Shown here: piece after piece, positions 41,045 through 48,853 of the stretch
How the letters are laid out: each line of letters starts with the position of its first letter
How positions within the stretch are numbered: the first letter of the stretch is position 1
NCBI RefSeq assembly: GCF_004421105.1
Contig: NZ_CP038033.1
Coordinates: forward strand, 2,437,659 to 2,501,658
DNA: 64,000 nt
Direction: 5' to 3'
From: Nitrosococcus wardiae
Lineage (GTDB): Bacteria; Pseudomonadota; Gammaproteobacteria; Nitrosococcales; Nitrosococcaceae
Notes under the pieces: generated by a model
What the model saw: the letters and a program-made list of their open reading frames with translations, nothing else
Told to the model about the DNA's origin: nothing
Databases searched by the model: none
Translations under genes and position numbers: made by a program

Positions 41045-41428
41045 ATGCCATACCGCATCGCCCAATTTCTCCTCATTCTGCTGGTGATTTATATGGCCTT
41101 TGTGCCAGCAGGAGTTTTGTCTGCTATTTGTGCCAATGAGACCCCGCAGCAGGTAGTAAGCAATCTTTTTATTGATGGGACTCAGCAAGCGACCTTGGTC
41201 AGCATAGAATCCTTCTGCCCTAACAAAATGTCCTTAGGCAAAGGGGTTTGTAAGGAAAGTGTTCGGTGCCTTAGTCACTATTTCCAGTGTAACCACCCCC
41301 TATGGTCCCTTCCTCAAGGTTTCATGTTGTCCTCCCATAAGGTGATTACTCCATGGGCGCAGCCCCCCGGAATCCTATTCTCCCAATTCCAGCCATTTCC
41401 TCCCTTCAGACCACCCATTTTCGCCTGA
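41045..41428 (+). CDS. Exported protein of unknown function heading the Cus-type operon
   Basis: 127 residues with a clear signal peptide (RIAQFLLILLVIYMAFVPAGVLS). The mature part has five Cys (CANE, FCPNK, VCKES, RCLSHY, QCNHP) and a Pro/Phe-rich end, so it may hold disulphides or a metal. Position before a CusCBA-type operon and size parallel the leader gene at 34,740, but sequences differ. I do not recognise the family. The repeat-rich segment behind it separates it from cusC by 410 bases. Confidence 0.55.
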   Translation: MPYRIAQFLLILLVIYMAFVPAGVLSAICANETPQQVVSNLFIDGTQQATLVSIESFCPNKMSLGKGVCKESVRCLSHYFQCNHPLWSLPQGFMLSSHKVITPWAQPPGILFSQFQPFPPFRPPIFA

Positions 41429-41559
41429 AAGATTGACCCATACCGCGACGTAGGGGATAAAGCCTTATCCTCCCCTCCGGTGAACTGTGTTAGCGATTGG
41501 GAACACGGGCCCTAGAAGGCCTAGCCTAAATGCTGTGCTGGCCCATCTACTGCTATATT

Positions 41560-41632
41560 GATGCGCGCCTTCCCTGGCGCGCCCCCCTGAGGGCCTCCTC
41601 CGGAGGTCCCGATTCGCTCCCGGCGAATCGGT
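41560..41632 (+). repeat. Palindromic repeat, copy B (most regular)
   Basis: Three hairpins in order: GCGCGCC-TTCCCT-GGCGCGC, GGGCCTCC-TCC-GGAGGTCCC, and CGATTCG-CTCCCGG-CGAATCG. All three stems are intact or nearly so. It is about 73 bp. Copies at 48,120 and 59,680 have the opposite orientation. Confidence 0.85.
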
Positions 41633-41680
41633 GGGGTGGGCCAATTTCTGGGTACACTTCCAGGAAATAAGTACCGATGA

Positions 41681-41834
41681 ATAAAGTATGAGGTGTTTTA
41701 GGAGCGAGCTGGTGGTATTCCGCAAACCCGTTTTTCCTCCCTGAAAAAAGGGTTTGTAGGGGACTTCCCTGTCCCCTGGCTCCACGCCACCGGCTCGCTC
41801 CAGGAATACTTCAAAACTTTTACTGAGATACTTA
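41681..41834 (+). repeat. Long inverted repeat, left copy
   Basis: From ATAAAGTATGAGGTGTTTTA through GGAGCGAGCTGGTGGTATTC, a GTTTTTCCTCCCTGAAAAAA core and GGGGACTTCCCTGTCCCCTG to TTTACTGAGATACTTA. The same sequence, with about ten differences, occurs on the other strand at 48,042-48,266, where a palindromic repeat is inserted. The two copies face each other across the Cus-type operon. The block itself contains small hairpins (GGGGACttccctGTCCCC). Confidence 0.85.
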
Positions 41835-41839
41835 AGGAG

Positions 41840-43309
41840 ATGTTTAAGATTAGAAAATTTTTAGCCTATTTAACGGCCAATACATTTAGTAAGCGGGTAT
41901 TTTTATATGTTGTGGCAGCTGGGTTGTTGGTCTTTTCAATAGCAGTTTTAGCAGAAGCAAACTTGCCTGCCTTCAAAGGGATGGAGGATGCGCCTCCTCC
42001 TTGGCATGCCTCCGGTGGGCATTCTTCGGACATCTCGAGTCCCTCCCCGCGCCTCGGTGAAGAACCCGCTGCAGTCCTTAGGGAAGGGGTGTCAGAGAGG
42101 GAATTGGGTTTGCAAACCGCCATAGAGACGGCACTTCAGGATAATCCAGGCCTCGCAGAGATGCGGGCCCGGGCTGAGGCCATGGCCGCCATTCCCTCCC
42201 AGGTGGGGACGTTGCCCGATCCGGTCATCAGTTTCAATGCTTTGAATCTCCCGGTGGATACCTTCGACCGTAGTCAGGAAGCCATGACCCAGCTGCAAGT
42301 TGGAATCAGTCAGGAGTTTCCTTTTCCCGGTAAGCTCGGGTTACGGCAGAGCGCGGCGGAATATGAGGCTGCGGCTGCCCGCCATGATGTGCGTGAGATG
42401 CGGTTACTGCTTACTCAGGACGTGAAGCAGACTTGGTGGCATTTGTTCTATCTGGACCAAGCCTTGGAAACGGTGAAGCGCAACCAAGAATTGATGCGCC
42501 AGTTTCTGGAAATTGCTCAAACCAAGTATCGGGTGGGACAGGGTCTGCAACAGGATGTCCTGTTGGCCCAGGTGGAATTGTCCAAACTCTTGGATCTGGA
42601 AGTGCGGCTTACGGCCTTGCGCCGTACTGCGGAAGCGCGTCTGAATGCCCTCTTGAACTGGCCCACAGACCGCACACTGCGCCTTCCTCAGATGGTGGAA
42701 ACCAAACTGCAGCCCCTCGCGCCGGAAGAGACCTGGCAGCAGCAGGCAGAGAAAAATCGGCCTTTGCTTGCAGCGGAACAAAACCGGATTGAAGCCGCCC
42801 GGGAACGTTTGGATTTGGCCAAAAAAGATTATTTCCCCGACTTTAAGCTGGGAGCGGCCTATGGCTTTCGCAGCGGAGATGACCCTTTGCGCCGGGAGCC
42901 CCGTGCCGATTTTGCTACCTTCATGCTTAGCATGAGGGTGCCTCTTTATTTTGGCCGCAAACAAGCCAAGGCTGTGGACCAGCGTTCAAGTGAAGTGCTC
43001 CAACAAATCTTTGCCTTCCAAGATAGGCGGCAGCAAGTGCGCCAAGAGATCTCGACTGCCCTGGCCGACTACCGGCAAGCCCGGGAGCAATTTCTCCTGT
43101 TCAAAACGGGGATTATCCCCCAGGCACGGCAAACAGTGGCCTCCATGCTGGCCGGGTTCCAGGTGAACAAGGTGGATTTTTTGAATTTGGTCAATGCCCA
43201 AATCACCCTTTACAACTTCGAAACCGAGTACTGGAAGGTACTGGCTGAGGCTTACCAGGCCCTAGCGGCTTTAAGTGCCGCCATTGGTGAGGAACAAATC
43301 GATGAGTAA
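41840..43309 (+). CDS. cusC: CusC/CzcC-type outer-membrane efflux channel (TolC family)
   Basis: 489 residues. The N terminus has a hydrophobic export segment (YVVAAGLLVFSIAVLAEA). The TolC domain follows, with repeated helical hairpins: LQTAIETALQDNPGLAEMRARAEAM, ISQEFPFPGKLGLRQSAAEYEAAAA, ELMRQFLEIAQTKYRVGQGLQQDVLLAQVELSKLLD, and the second half FPDFKLGAAYGF, FLNLVNAQITLYNFETEYWKVLAEAYQALAALSAAIG. It forms the exit duct for the adjacent CusBA pump and may also serve the CzcBA pair upstream, which has none. No lipobox Cys is seen. Its stop overlaps the next start by 8 bases. Confidence 0.92.
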   Translation: MFKIRKFLAYLTANTFSKRVFLYVVAAGLLVFSIAVLAEANLPAFKGMEDAPPPWHASGGHSSDISSPSPRLGEEPAAVLREGVSERELGLQTAIETALQDNPGLAEMRARAEAMAAIPSQVGTLPDPVISFNALNLPVDTFDRSQEAMTQLQVGISQEFPFPGKLGLRQSAAEYEAAAARHDVREMRLLLTQDVKQTWWHLFYLDQALETVKRNQELMRQFLEIAQTKYRVGQGLQQDVLLAQVELSKLLDLEVRLTALRRTAEARLNALLNWPTDRTLRLPQMVETKLQPLAPEETWQQQAEKNRPLLAAEQNRIEAARERLDLAKKDYFPDFKLGAAYGFRSGDDPLRREPRADFATFMLSMRVPLYFGRKQAKAVDQRSSEVLQQIFAFQDRRQQVRQEISTALADYRQAREQFLLFKTGIIPQARQTVASMLAGFQVNKVDFLNLVNAQITLYNFETEYWKVLAEAYQALAALSAAIGEEQIDE

Positions 43310-44684
43310 ACAAACGACTATGGTTATCGCATTGGTCTCCTTAATCGCTCTGGCGATAGGGGCGGGCGGCGGCTATTGGTATGCTACCCAGTGGGCCCCC
43401 AAGACGGCAGAGCCGACCTTGGAGACACCTGCTAAACAGCCTCTTTTTTACCGTCATCCCATGAATCCGGAAGTCACCTCGCCGGTTCCGGCCAAGGATG
43501 CCATGGGGATGGACTATGTCCCCGTTTACGAAGAGGAAGAAGAACGCGGCAAAGGGCCTACGGGCATGGTGAAGATCGATCCGGTCACCGTGCAGAATAT
43601 TGGGGTGCGGACCGCCACTGCGGAGCGCCGCACCCTGACCCGTATTGTACGGGCGGTCGGGCGGGTCGATTACGATGAAGAACTCCTGGCACGTCCCCAT
43701 CCTAAAACCGAGGGCTGGATCGAGAAACTGTTTGTTGACAAGACAGGCGCCAAGGTACAAAAAAATGAGCGGTTGCTCAGCCTCTATTCGCCGCAACTGG
43801 TGGCCACCCAGCAGGAATATCTCCTCGCCCTGCGTAATTTGGAGACCCTTAAGGCGAGTCCTTACCCGGATATTCGTCAAGGGGCGGAGGAATTGGTCCA
43901 GAGTACCCGGGAACGGCTTCAGTTATTGGATGTGCCGGAACATCAGATCCGCGAGTTGGAACAGACAGAAAAGATCCAAAAAAATCTGCACATCCATTCC
44001 CCTTTCCATGGGGTGGTTCTCAACATTGGCGTCCGTGAAGGTCAATATGTGACGCCTCAAACGGAACTCTATGTGCTGGCCGATCTTTGCCAGGTGTGGG
44101 TTTATGTGGATGTCTATGAATACGAATTGCCTTGGGTCAAGGTGGGTGATGAAGCCGAGATGCGCGTCGCTGCTGTGCCCGGTCGGGTTTTTCACGGTAC
44201 GGTCGCTTATGTTTATCCCTATTTAGAGAAACAAACCCGTACCGCCAGACTGCGACTGGAATTTGATAATTCTGATCTCTTGCTGAAGCCGGAGATGTTT
44301 GCCAATGTGACTATTCATGCCAGCAAGCAGGTGGATGCAGTGGTGGTGCCGGAGGCGGCCATTGTTCGCTCCGGCGCCCGGGAGCAGGTGTTCGTTGTGC
44401 GTGGGCCTGGCAAATTTGAGCCCCGGGAGGTGAAGATTGGGGTCTCTGCCGAGGGTTTCACCGAAATTTTGGAGGGACTCAAACCCGGCGAGGAGGTGGT
44501 GACCTCCAGCCAGTTTCTCATCGACTCCGAGTCCAAACTGCGGGAAGCTACCTCTAAAATGAAAGAACCCAAAGGGACGATAACCGCCGAAAAGCAGGAA
44601 GAGGATGCCGGCAAAAATGACCCAGGGATAAAGGAGGGACCTGCCGGGGATACGCATACCCCCCAGACCCATTCAGCCCCCTAG
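43302..44684 (+). CDS. cusB: CusB-type membrane-fusion protein with N-terminal metal-binding motif
   Basis: 460 residues from the ATG at 43302 (ATGAGTAA overlap with cusC). A membrane anchor (about 5-25) is followed by the short heavy-metal-binding domain YRHPMNPEVTSPVPAKDAMGMDYVPVYE, the Met/His motif typical of copper/silver adaptors. The adaptor core includes GRVDYDEELLARPHPKTEGWIEKLFVDKTGAKVQKNERLLSLYSPQL, a long hairpin, HSPFHGVVLNIGVREGQYVTPQTELYVLADL and the barrel/MP part. A charged, Pro-rich tail ends the protein. The motif supports Cu(I)/Ag(I) handling by the whole complex. Confidence 0.94.
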   Translation: MSKQTTMVIALVSLIALAIGAGGGYWYATQWAPKTAEPTLETPAKQPLFYRHPMNPEVTSPVPAKDAMGMDYVPVYEEEEERGKGPTGMVKIDPVTVQNIGVRTATAERRTLTRIVRAVGRVDYDEELLARPHPKTEGWIEKLFVDKTGAKVQKNERLLSLYSPQLVATQQEYLLALRNLETLKASPYPDIRQGAEELVQSTRERLQLLDVPEHQIRELEQTEKIQKNLHIHSPFHGVVLNIGVREGQYVTPQTELYVLADLCQVWVYVDVYEYELPWVKVGDEAEMRVAAVPGRVFHGTVAYVYPYLEKQTRTARLRLEFDNSDLLLKPEMFANVTIHASKQVDAVVVPEAAIVRSGAREQVFVVRGPGKFEPREVKIGVSAEGFTEILEGLKPGEEVVTSSQFLIDSESKLREATSKMKEPKGTITAEKQEEDAGKNDPGIKEGPAGDTHTPQTHSAP

Positions 44685-44692
44685 GAGGTAAG

Positions 44693-47600
44693 ATGATTAA
44701 GTTTATTATCGATGCCTCCTTCCGGAATAAGTTTCTGGTGCTGATTGCCGCGCTGCTGCTGGTGGCCGTGGGTCTCTGGACCCTAAAAAACACCCCCCTG
44801 GATGCGATCCCGGACCTTTCCGATGTCCAGGTGATTGTGTTTACCGAATATCCGGGCCAGGCGCCCCAGGTGGTGGAAGACCAGGTCACTTATCCCCTGA
44901 CTACCGCCATGTTGGCGGTGCCCTATGCCAAGGTGGTGCGGGGCTATTCCTTCTTCGGCCTTTCTTTTGTCTACATCATCTTCGAAGATGGCACCGACAT
45001 GTACTGGGCCCGTTCCCGGGTGCTGGAGTACCTCAACTATGTCGGCGGCAGGCTCCCGGCGGGCATCAATCCTTCGTTAGGGCCCGATGCCACGGGGGTA
45101 GGCTGGGTCTACGAGTATGCTTTGGTGGATCGGAGCGGAAAACACGATCTGGCCCAATTGCGCACCATCCAGGACTGGTATCTGCGCTATCCGCTACAGA
45201 CGGTCCCAGGCGTGGCTGAAGTCGCCTCCATCGGGGGGTTTGTCAAGCAATATCAGGTGGAGGTGGACCCTAACGCCTTGCTGGCTTACCACATCCCCCT
45301 CTCCAAGGTCAAGCAGGCCATCCAACGCTCCAATAAGGATGTGGGCGGGCGTTTGGTGGAAATGGCTGAGACCGAATATATGGTTCGCGGTCTAGGCTAT
45401 ATCCAGTCCATTGAAGATATCAACAACATCCCGGTGGGGGTGGATAGGCAAGGCACGCCTATCCGTATCGCGGATGTGGCCCATGTGCACTTAGGGCCTG
45501 AGTTGCGTCGCGGTCTGGCCGAACTCAATGGGGAAGGGGAAGTGGTCGGTGGGGTGGTGGTCATGCGTTATGGGGAAAACGCCCTGGCCACTATCCAGCG
45601 AGTGCGGGCCAAGCTGGAGGAATTAAAGCAGGGATTACCCAAGGGAGTGGAAATCGTGCCAGTCTATGACCGGGGTGCGCTTATCGAGCGGGCGGTGGAC
45701 AGTCTCCAGGAGACCCTCCTTCAGGAGGTGATCATCGTCAGCCTCGTCCTTGGGCTCTTTCTATTCCATCTCCGTTCCTCCTTGGTGGTCATTTTGGCTT
45801 TGCCCATGGCGGTCCTCATCGCCTTTATTATCATGAAAGGGCAGGGTCTCAACGCTAACATCATGTCCTTGGGGGGCATTGCCATTACCATCGGGGCCAT
45901 GGTGGATGCCGCTGTCGTGATGATTGAGAATGCCCATAAACATCTGGAGCGCGCTGCCCGTGAGAAAGGCGGTCCCCTTACCCCCCATGAGCGCTGGGCG
46001 ACAGTAGAGGTCGCCGCCAAAGAGGTGGGGCCAGCGCTGTTTTTCTCCCTGGCCATTATGACTGTATCCTATTTGGCCATCTTCACCCTCGAAGCTCAGG
46101 AAGGCAGGATGTTTAAGCCCCTGGCCTTCACCGCGACTTATACCATGGCGGCCGGGGCGATTCTTGCCATTACCCTGGTTCCCTTGCTGATGGGGTATTT
46201 TATCCGAGGCAAGATCCTGCCGGAGAAAAAAAATCCCGCCAATCGTCTCCTGCATTTCCTGTTTGCGCCGGCAGTCCGTCAGGCTTTGCGTTTTCGCAAA
46301 GCTACACTGGTTATCGCTTTTGCTTTGCTTGGAGCGACCCTTTATCCAGTAGCTAAAACCGGCAGTGAGTTTATGCCGCCCCTGGATGAAGGGGATATTC
46401 TTTACATGCCTAGCGCCTATCCGGGCATCTCCATCACCAAAGCCAAGGAGGTGCTGCAGCAGACTGATAAGATCTTGGCCACTTTTCCCGAGGTCCATCG
46501 TGTTTTCGGTAAAGCGGGACGGGCGGAGACCGCCACCGATCCGGCGCCCCTTTCCATGTTTGAGACCACAGTGCAGCTCAAGCCCAAGGAAGAATGGCCG
46601 GATCCCAGCAAAACGACCAAAGAATTGATGGATGAAATGGATGCCGCCATCCAGTTTCCAGGGATTACCAACGCCTGGACCATGCCCATCAAGACCCGCA
46701 TCGATATGCTTTCCACGGGGATCAAAACCCCTGTGGGGATCAAGGTGAACGGACCGGATCTGGCGGTGTTGGAACAGGTGGCCGGCGACATTGAACGGAC
46801 GCTTAAGGCGCTCCCGGAGACCTTATCCGCTTTCGGGGATAAGGCCGCCGGGGGCTACTACTTGGATTTCGAGATTTCTCGCGAGGAGGCGGCCCGCTAT
46901 GGGCTGACTATGGGGGATGTACAAGATGTGATCCAAACCGCCATTGGTGGCATGAAGGTGACGGAAACTGTCGAGGGGCTGGAACGTTATCCCGTGAATC
47001 TGCGCTATCCCCGGGAACTGCGGGACAACCTGACTCAGTTGAAACGGGTGTTAATCCCCACCCCGACCGGAACTCAAATCCCTTTATCCCAAGTGGCTAA
47101 TCTCCGTTTGCATCGAGGGCCGCCTGTGATTAAGAGCGAGAACTCCCGGCCCAATGCCTGGATATACGTGGACATCAAATCCTCAGATATAGGTGGTTAC
47201 GTGGCTAGGGCCAAGGAAGTGGTGGAACGCGAAGTAAATATTCCCCCAGGGTACACCATCGCCTGGTCCGGGCAGTACGAATACATGGCGCGGGCGGCCA
47301 AGCGGTTGCAGATTGTGGTGCCGTTGACCTTGCTGATGATTTTTTTGCTGCTGTACTTTAATTTCCATCGGCTTACTGAACCGCTGCTCGTGATGGGCTT
47401 TATTCCCTTCAACCTCATTGGCGGTTTCTGGTTATTGTATGGGCTAGACTTCAATCTGTCTGTGGCGGCAGGAGTAGGTTTCATTGCCTTGGCGGGTATG
47501 GGGGCCGAAACGGCGGTGCTCCAATTGACCTTTATCAATCAGGAATTGGCCCAGCGCCGTCAGGCCAAGCTGAAAAAGCGCCAGGAGGGAGAAAATACTC

Positions 47601-47881
47601 GTCATTCCTCCAAAACTCTGCGCTTGTCGTCCCAAGAGATCATGTCGGCGGTCTATGGGGGGACCCTGGGCCGGATTCGTCCTGTCTTCATGGCCGATTT
47701 TTCCACCATTGTTGGTCTCTTGCCTATCATGTGGAGCTCGGGCACTGGAGCCGAGACCATGCAACGAATCGCTGCCCCCATGGTGGGAGGCTTGGTGAGC
47801 GTCATGATTCTGAACCTGCTGGTGTTGCCGGTATTTTATGGAATGATCCTCCAAATTCAAGAAAAGTTTCACGGAAGGTAA
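44693..47881 (+). CDS. cusA: CusA-type Cu(I)/Ag(I) RND efflux pump
   Basis: 1062 residues, full-length RND pump. The helix-4 signature is the Cus type (ITIGAMVDAAVVMIENAHK). Met residues that bind Cu(I) in E. coli CusA have clear counterparts in YMPSAYPGIS, LSMFETTVQLKP and RIDMLSTGIKTPVGIKV. Other landmarks: LDAIPDLSDVQVIVFTEYPGQAPQVVEDQVTYPL and RIRPVFMADFSTIVGLLPIMWSSGTGAETMQRIAAPMVGG. A charged insertion (RQAKLKKRQEGENTRHSSK) extends a loop near residue 965. The gene follows cusB by 8 bases and ends the operon. Confidence 0.96.
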   Translation: MIKFIIDASFRNKFLVLIAALLLVAVGLWTLKNTPLDAIPDLSDVQVIVFTEYPGQAPQVVEDQVTYPLTTAMLAVPYAKVVRGYSFFGLSFVYIIFEDGTDMYWARSRVLEYLNYVGGRLPAGINPSLGPDATGVGWVYEYALVDRSGKHDLAQLRTIQDWYLRYPLQTVPGVAEVASIGGFVKQYQVEVDPNALLAYHIPLSKVKQAIQRSNKDVGGRLVEMAETEYMVRGLGYIQSIEDINNIPVGVDRQGTPIRIADVAHVHLGPELRRGLAELNGEGEVVGGVVVMRYGENALATIQRVRAKLEELKQGLPKGVEIVPVYDRGALIERAVDSLQETLLQEVIIVSLVLGLFLFHLRSSLVVILALPMAVLIAFIIMKGQGLNANIMSLGGIAITIGAMVDAAVVMIENAHKHLERAAREKGGPLTPHERWATVEVAAKEVGPALFFSLAIMTVSYLAIFTLEAQEGRMFKPLAFTATYTMAAGAILAITLVPLLMGYFIRGKILPEKKNPANRLLHFLFAPAVRQALRFRKATLVIAFALLGATLYPVAKTGSEFMPPLDEGDILYMPSAYPGISITKAKEVLQQTDKILATFPEVHRVFGKAGRAETATDPAPLSMFETTVQLKPKEEWPDPSKTTKELMDEMDAAIQFPGITNAWTMPIKTRIDMLSTGIKTPVGIKVNGPDLAVLEQVAGDIERTLKALPETLSAFGDKAAGGYYLDFEISREEAARYGLTMGDVQDVIQTAIGGMKVTETVEGLERYPVNLRYPRELRDNLTQLKRVLIPTPTGTQIPLSQVANLRLHRGPPVIKSENSRPNAWIYVDIKSSDIGGYVARAKEVVEREVNIPPGYTIAWSGQYEYMARAAKRLQIVVPLTLLMIFLLLYFNFHRLTEPLLVMGFIPFNLIGGFWLLYGLDFNLSVAAGVGFIALAGMGAETAVLQLTFINQELAQRRQAKLKKRQEGENTRHSSKTLRLSSQEIMSAVYGGTLGRIRPVFMADFSTIVGLLPIMWSSGTGAETMQRIAAPMVGGLVSVMILNLLVLPVFYGMILQIQEKFHGR

Positions 47882-48263
47882 AAAAGGAAAAACACCCTAG
47901 TCTCCGAGCATTATTTAGAAATGCTTTAATATTTTGCACTTTGAGGTTCATTCCCTGCTTGTGGAATAGGTTGAGTTTGAATCTCAGGGATCACTCGTTG
48001 TTGATACTGCCTTTCTACGCTCAATAGAGTCGGCGATAAAATAAGTATTTCAGTAAAGGTTTTGAAGTATTCCTGGAGCGAGCTGGTGGCGTGGAGCCAG
48101 GGGACAGGGAAGTCCCCGCACCGATTCGCCGGGAGCGAGGGACATCCGGAGGAAGCCCCTTAGGGGGCGCGCCAGGGAGGGCGCGCATCCAACCTTTTTT
48201 CAGGGAGGAAAAACGGGGTTGCGGAACACCACCAGTTCGCTCCTAAAACACCTCATATCTTAT
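47882..48263. other. Repeat-rich region after the Cus-type operon
   Basis: About 160 bases without features follow cusA. The rest is the right long inverted repeat (48,042-48,266) with palindromic repeat copy C inside it. No intrinsic terminator with a T-run was seen directly behind cusA. Confidence 0.6.
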
Positions 48264-48266
48264 TTA
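48042..48266 (-). repeat. Long inverted repeat, right copy (with palindromic insertion)
   Basis: On the minus strand this reads AAATAAGATATGAGGTGTTT to TTTACTGAAATACTTA, matching the left copy at 41,681-41,834. Compared with the left copy, about 70 extra bases lie in the middle and correspond exactly to the palindromic repeat (copy C, 48,120-48,190). This shows the palindrome can enter or leave a sequence cleanly. The outer edge touches the stop of the next minus-strand frame. Confidence 0.85.
48120..48190 (-). repeat. Palindromic repeat, copy C
   Basis: On the minus strand: GGATGCGCGCCCTCCCTGGC, then the middle hairpin TTCCTCCGGATGTCC, then CTCGCTCCCGGCGAATCGGT. The last stem has lost its left half (ATTCG shortened). 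It is inserted inside the right long inverted repeat. Confidence 0.85.
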
Positions 48267-48464
48267 TTTGAGTTTGGCCTTCGTGCCGATATCTAAATCC
48301 TTGTTGTATTTGCGCTGAATAACCTCCAGGTTAGTGGGATAAATTGTTCCGGTAACCGTCACTTCCGATTTAGCCTCTACCGTGAGGCCGCTTTCAATTA
48401 AATTCGTCCGGATCACCACGACAATCTCGTCATTGAAAAAGCCATCACTTTTCCATAGCCTCAC
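48264..48464 (-). pseudogene. Short unknown frame cut at the repeat edge
   Basis: 66 residues: a segment of the type DGFFNDEIVVVIRTN, then VTVTGTIYPTNLEVIQRKY, which resembles the C-terminal strand-rich part of small OB-like exported proteins. The N-terminal part expected for such a protein is missing, and the stop codon lies within the outer edge of the right inverted repeat. It may be a fragment of a gene broken when the flanked unit arrived. Family not recognised with certainty. Confidence 0.35.
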
Positions 48465-48853
48465 TTCGCTATCGTTAAATATATAAACCTATATTCACTA
48501 TATGTTAAACCCATGAAACAAAGTTAAAATTTTTTATTTTTTCCATATAAAAACCTCGACAACGAAAAGAGAATTTACTATTTAAATTTAGGCTGAATTT
48601 AAATTAACTAAAAAATATCAATGCTTCGGACAGTTTTAGGCAAGCTTACTGCCAATAATCAGAGATTTACCCAATAAAATGCAATTTAAGGATAGCCCTA
48701 ACTTGCATTTTATTCATCTGGGAATAGCAACTCACTGATCATTTTTAATAACCACTGTCCGAAGCATTGAAATATAAAATTTTTTATAAATGAAAAAAAT
48801 CCTTGGATAAAAAAATAAGCAGGAGTCTGCCTAGGAAAAGGAGAAAAAAAGAG
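48465..48853. other. AT-rich region upstream of the multicopper oxidase gene
   Basis: About 390 bases of AT-rich DNA. It holds a 153-bp imperfect palindrome (48,618-48,770) with 17-bp terminal inverted repeats, and the ribosome-binding site AAGGAG of the oxidase gene. No other feature seen; a 158-codon antisense frame (48,710-49,186) is a shadow. Confidence 0.6.
48618..48770. mobile_element. MITE-like element with 17-bp terminal inverted repeats
   Basis: TCAATGCTTCGGACAGT (48618-48634) is repeated as its exact complement at 48754-48770. A nested inverted pair ATAAAATGCAA / TTGCATTTTAT lies in the centre. It is non-coding, about 153 bp, AT-rich: the form of a miniature inverted-repeat element mobilised by a transposase elsewhere. 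A degenerate copy of its end (CAATGCTTGGTACAGTTT) is found near 59,272. Confidence 0.65.

Larger units (their letters stand above)
41429..41839. other. Repeat-rich intergenic region before the Cus-type operon
   Basis: This gap holds repeat copy B (41,560-41,632), a 50-base spacer and the left long inverted repeat (41,681-41,834), whose inner end stops just before the AAGGAG that adjoins the cusC ATG. A 107-codon frame on the minus strand is an artefact of the repeats. Any operon promoter must lie in or around these repeats. Confidence 0.6.

Noticed and set aside
41465-41785. 106-codon minus-strand frame before cusC
   Set aside because: It runs through the palindromic repeat and the long inverted repeat; the protein-like part is only translated repeat.
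45761-46498. 245-codon minus-strand frame within cusA
   Set aside because: Antisense shadow in a GC-rich, highly conserved pump gene.
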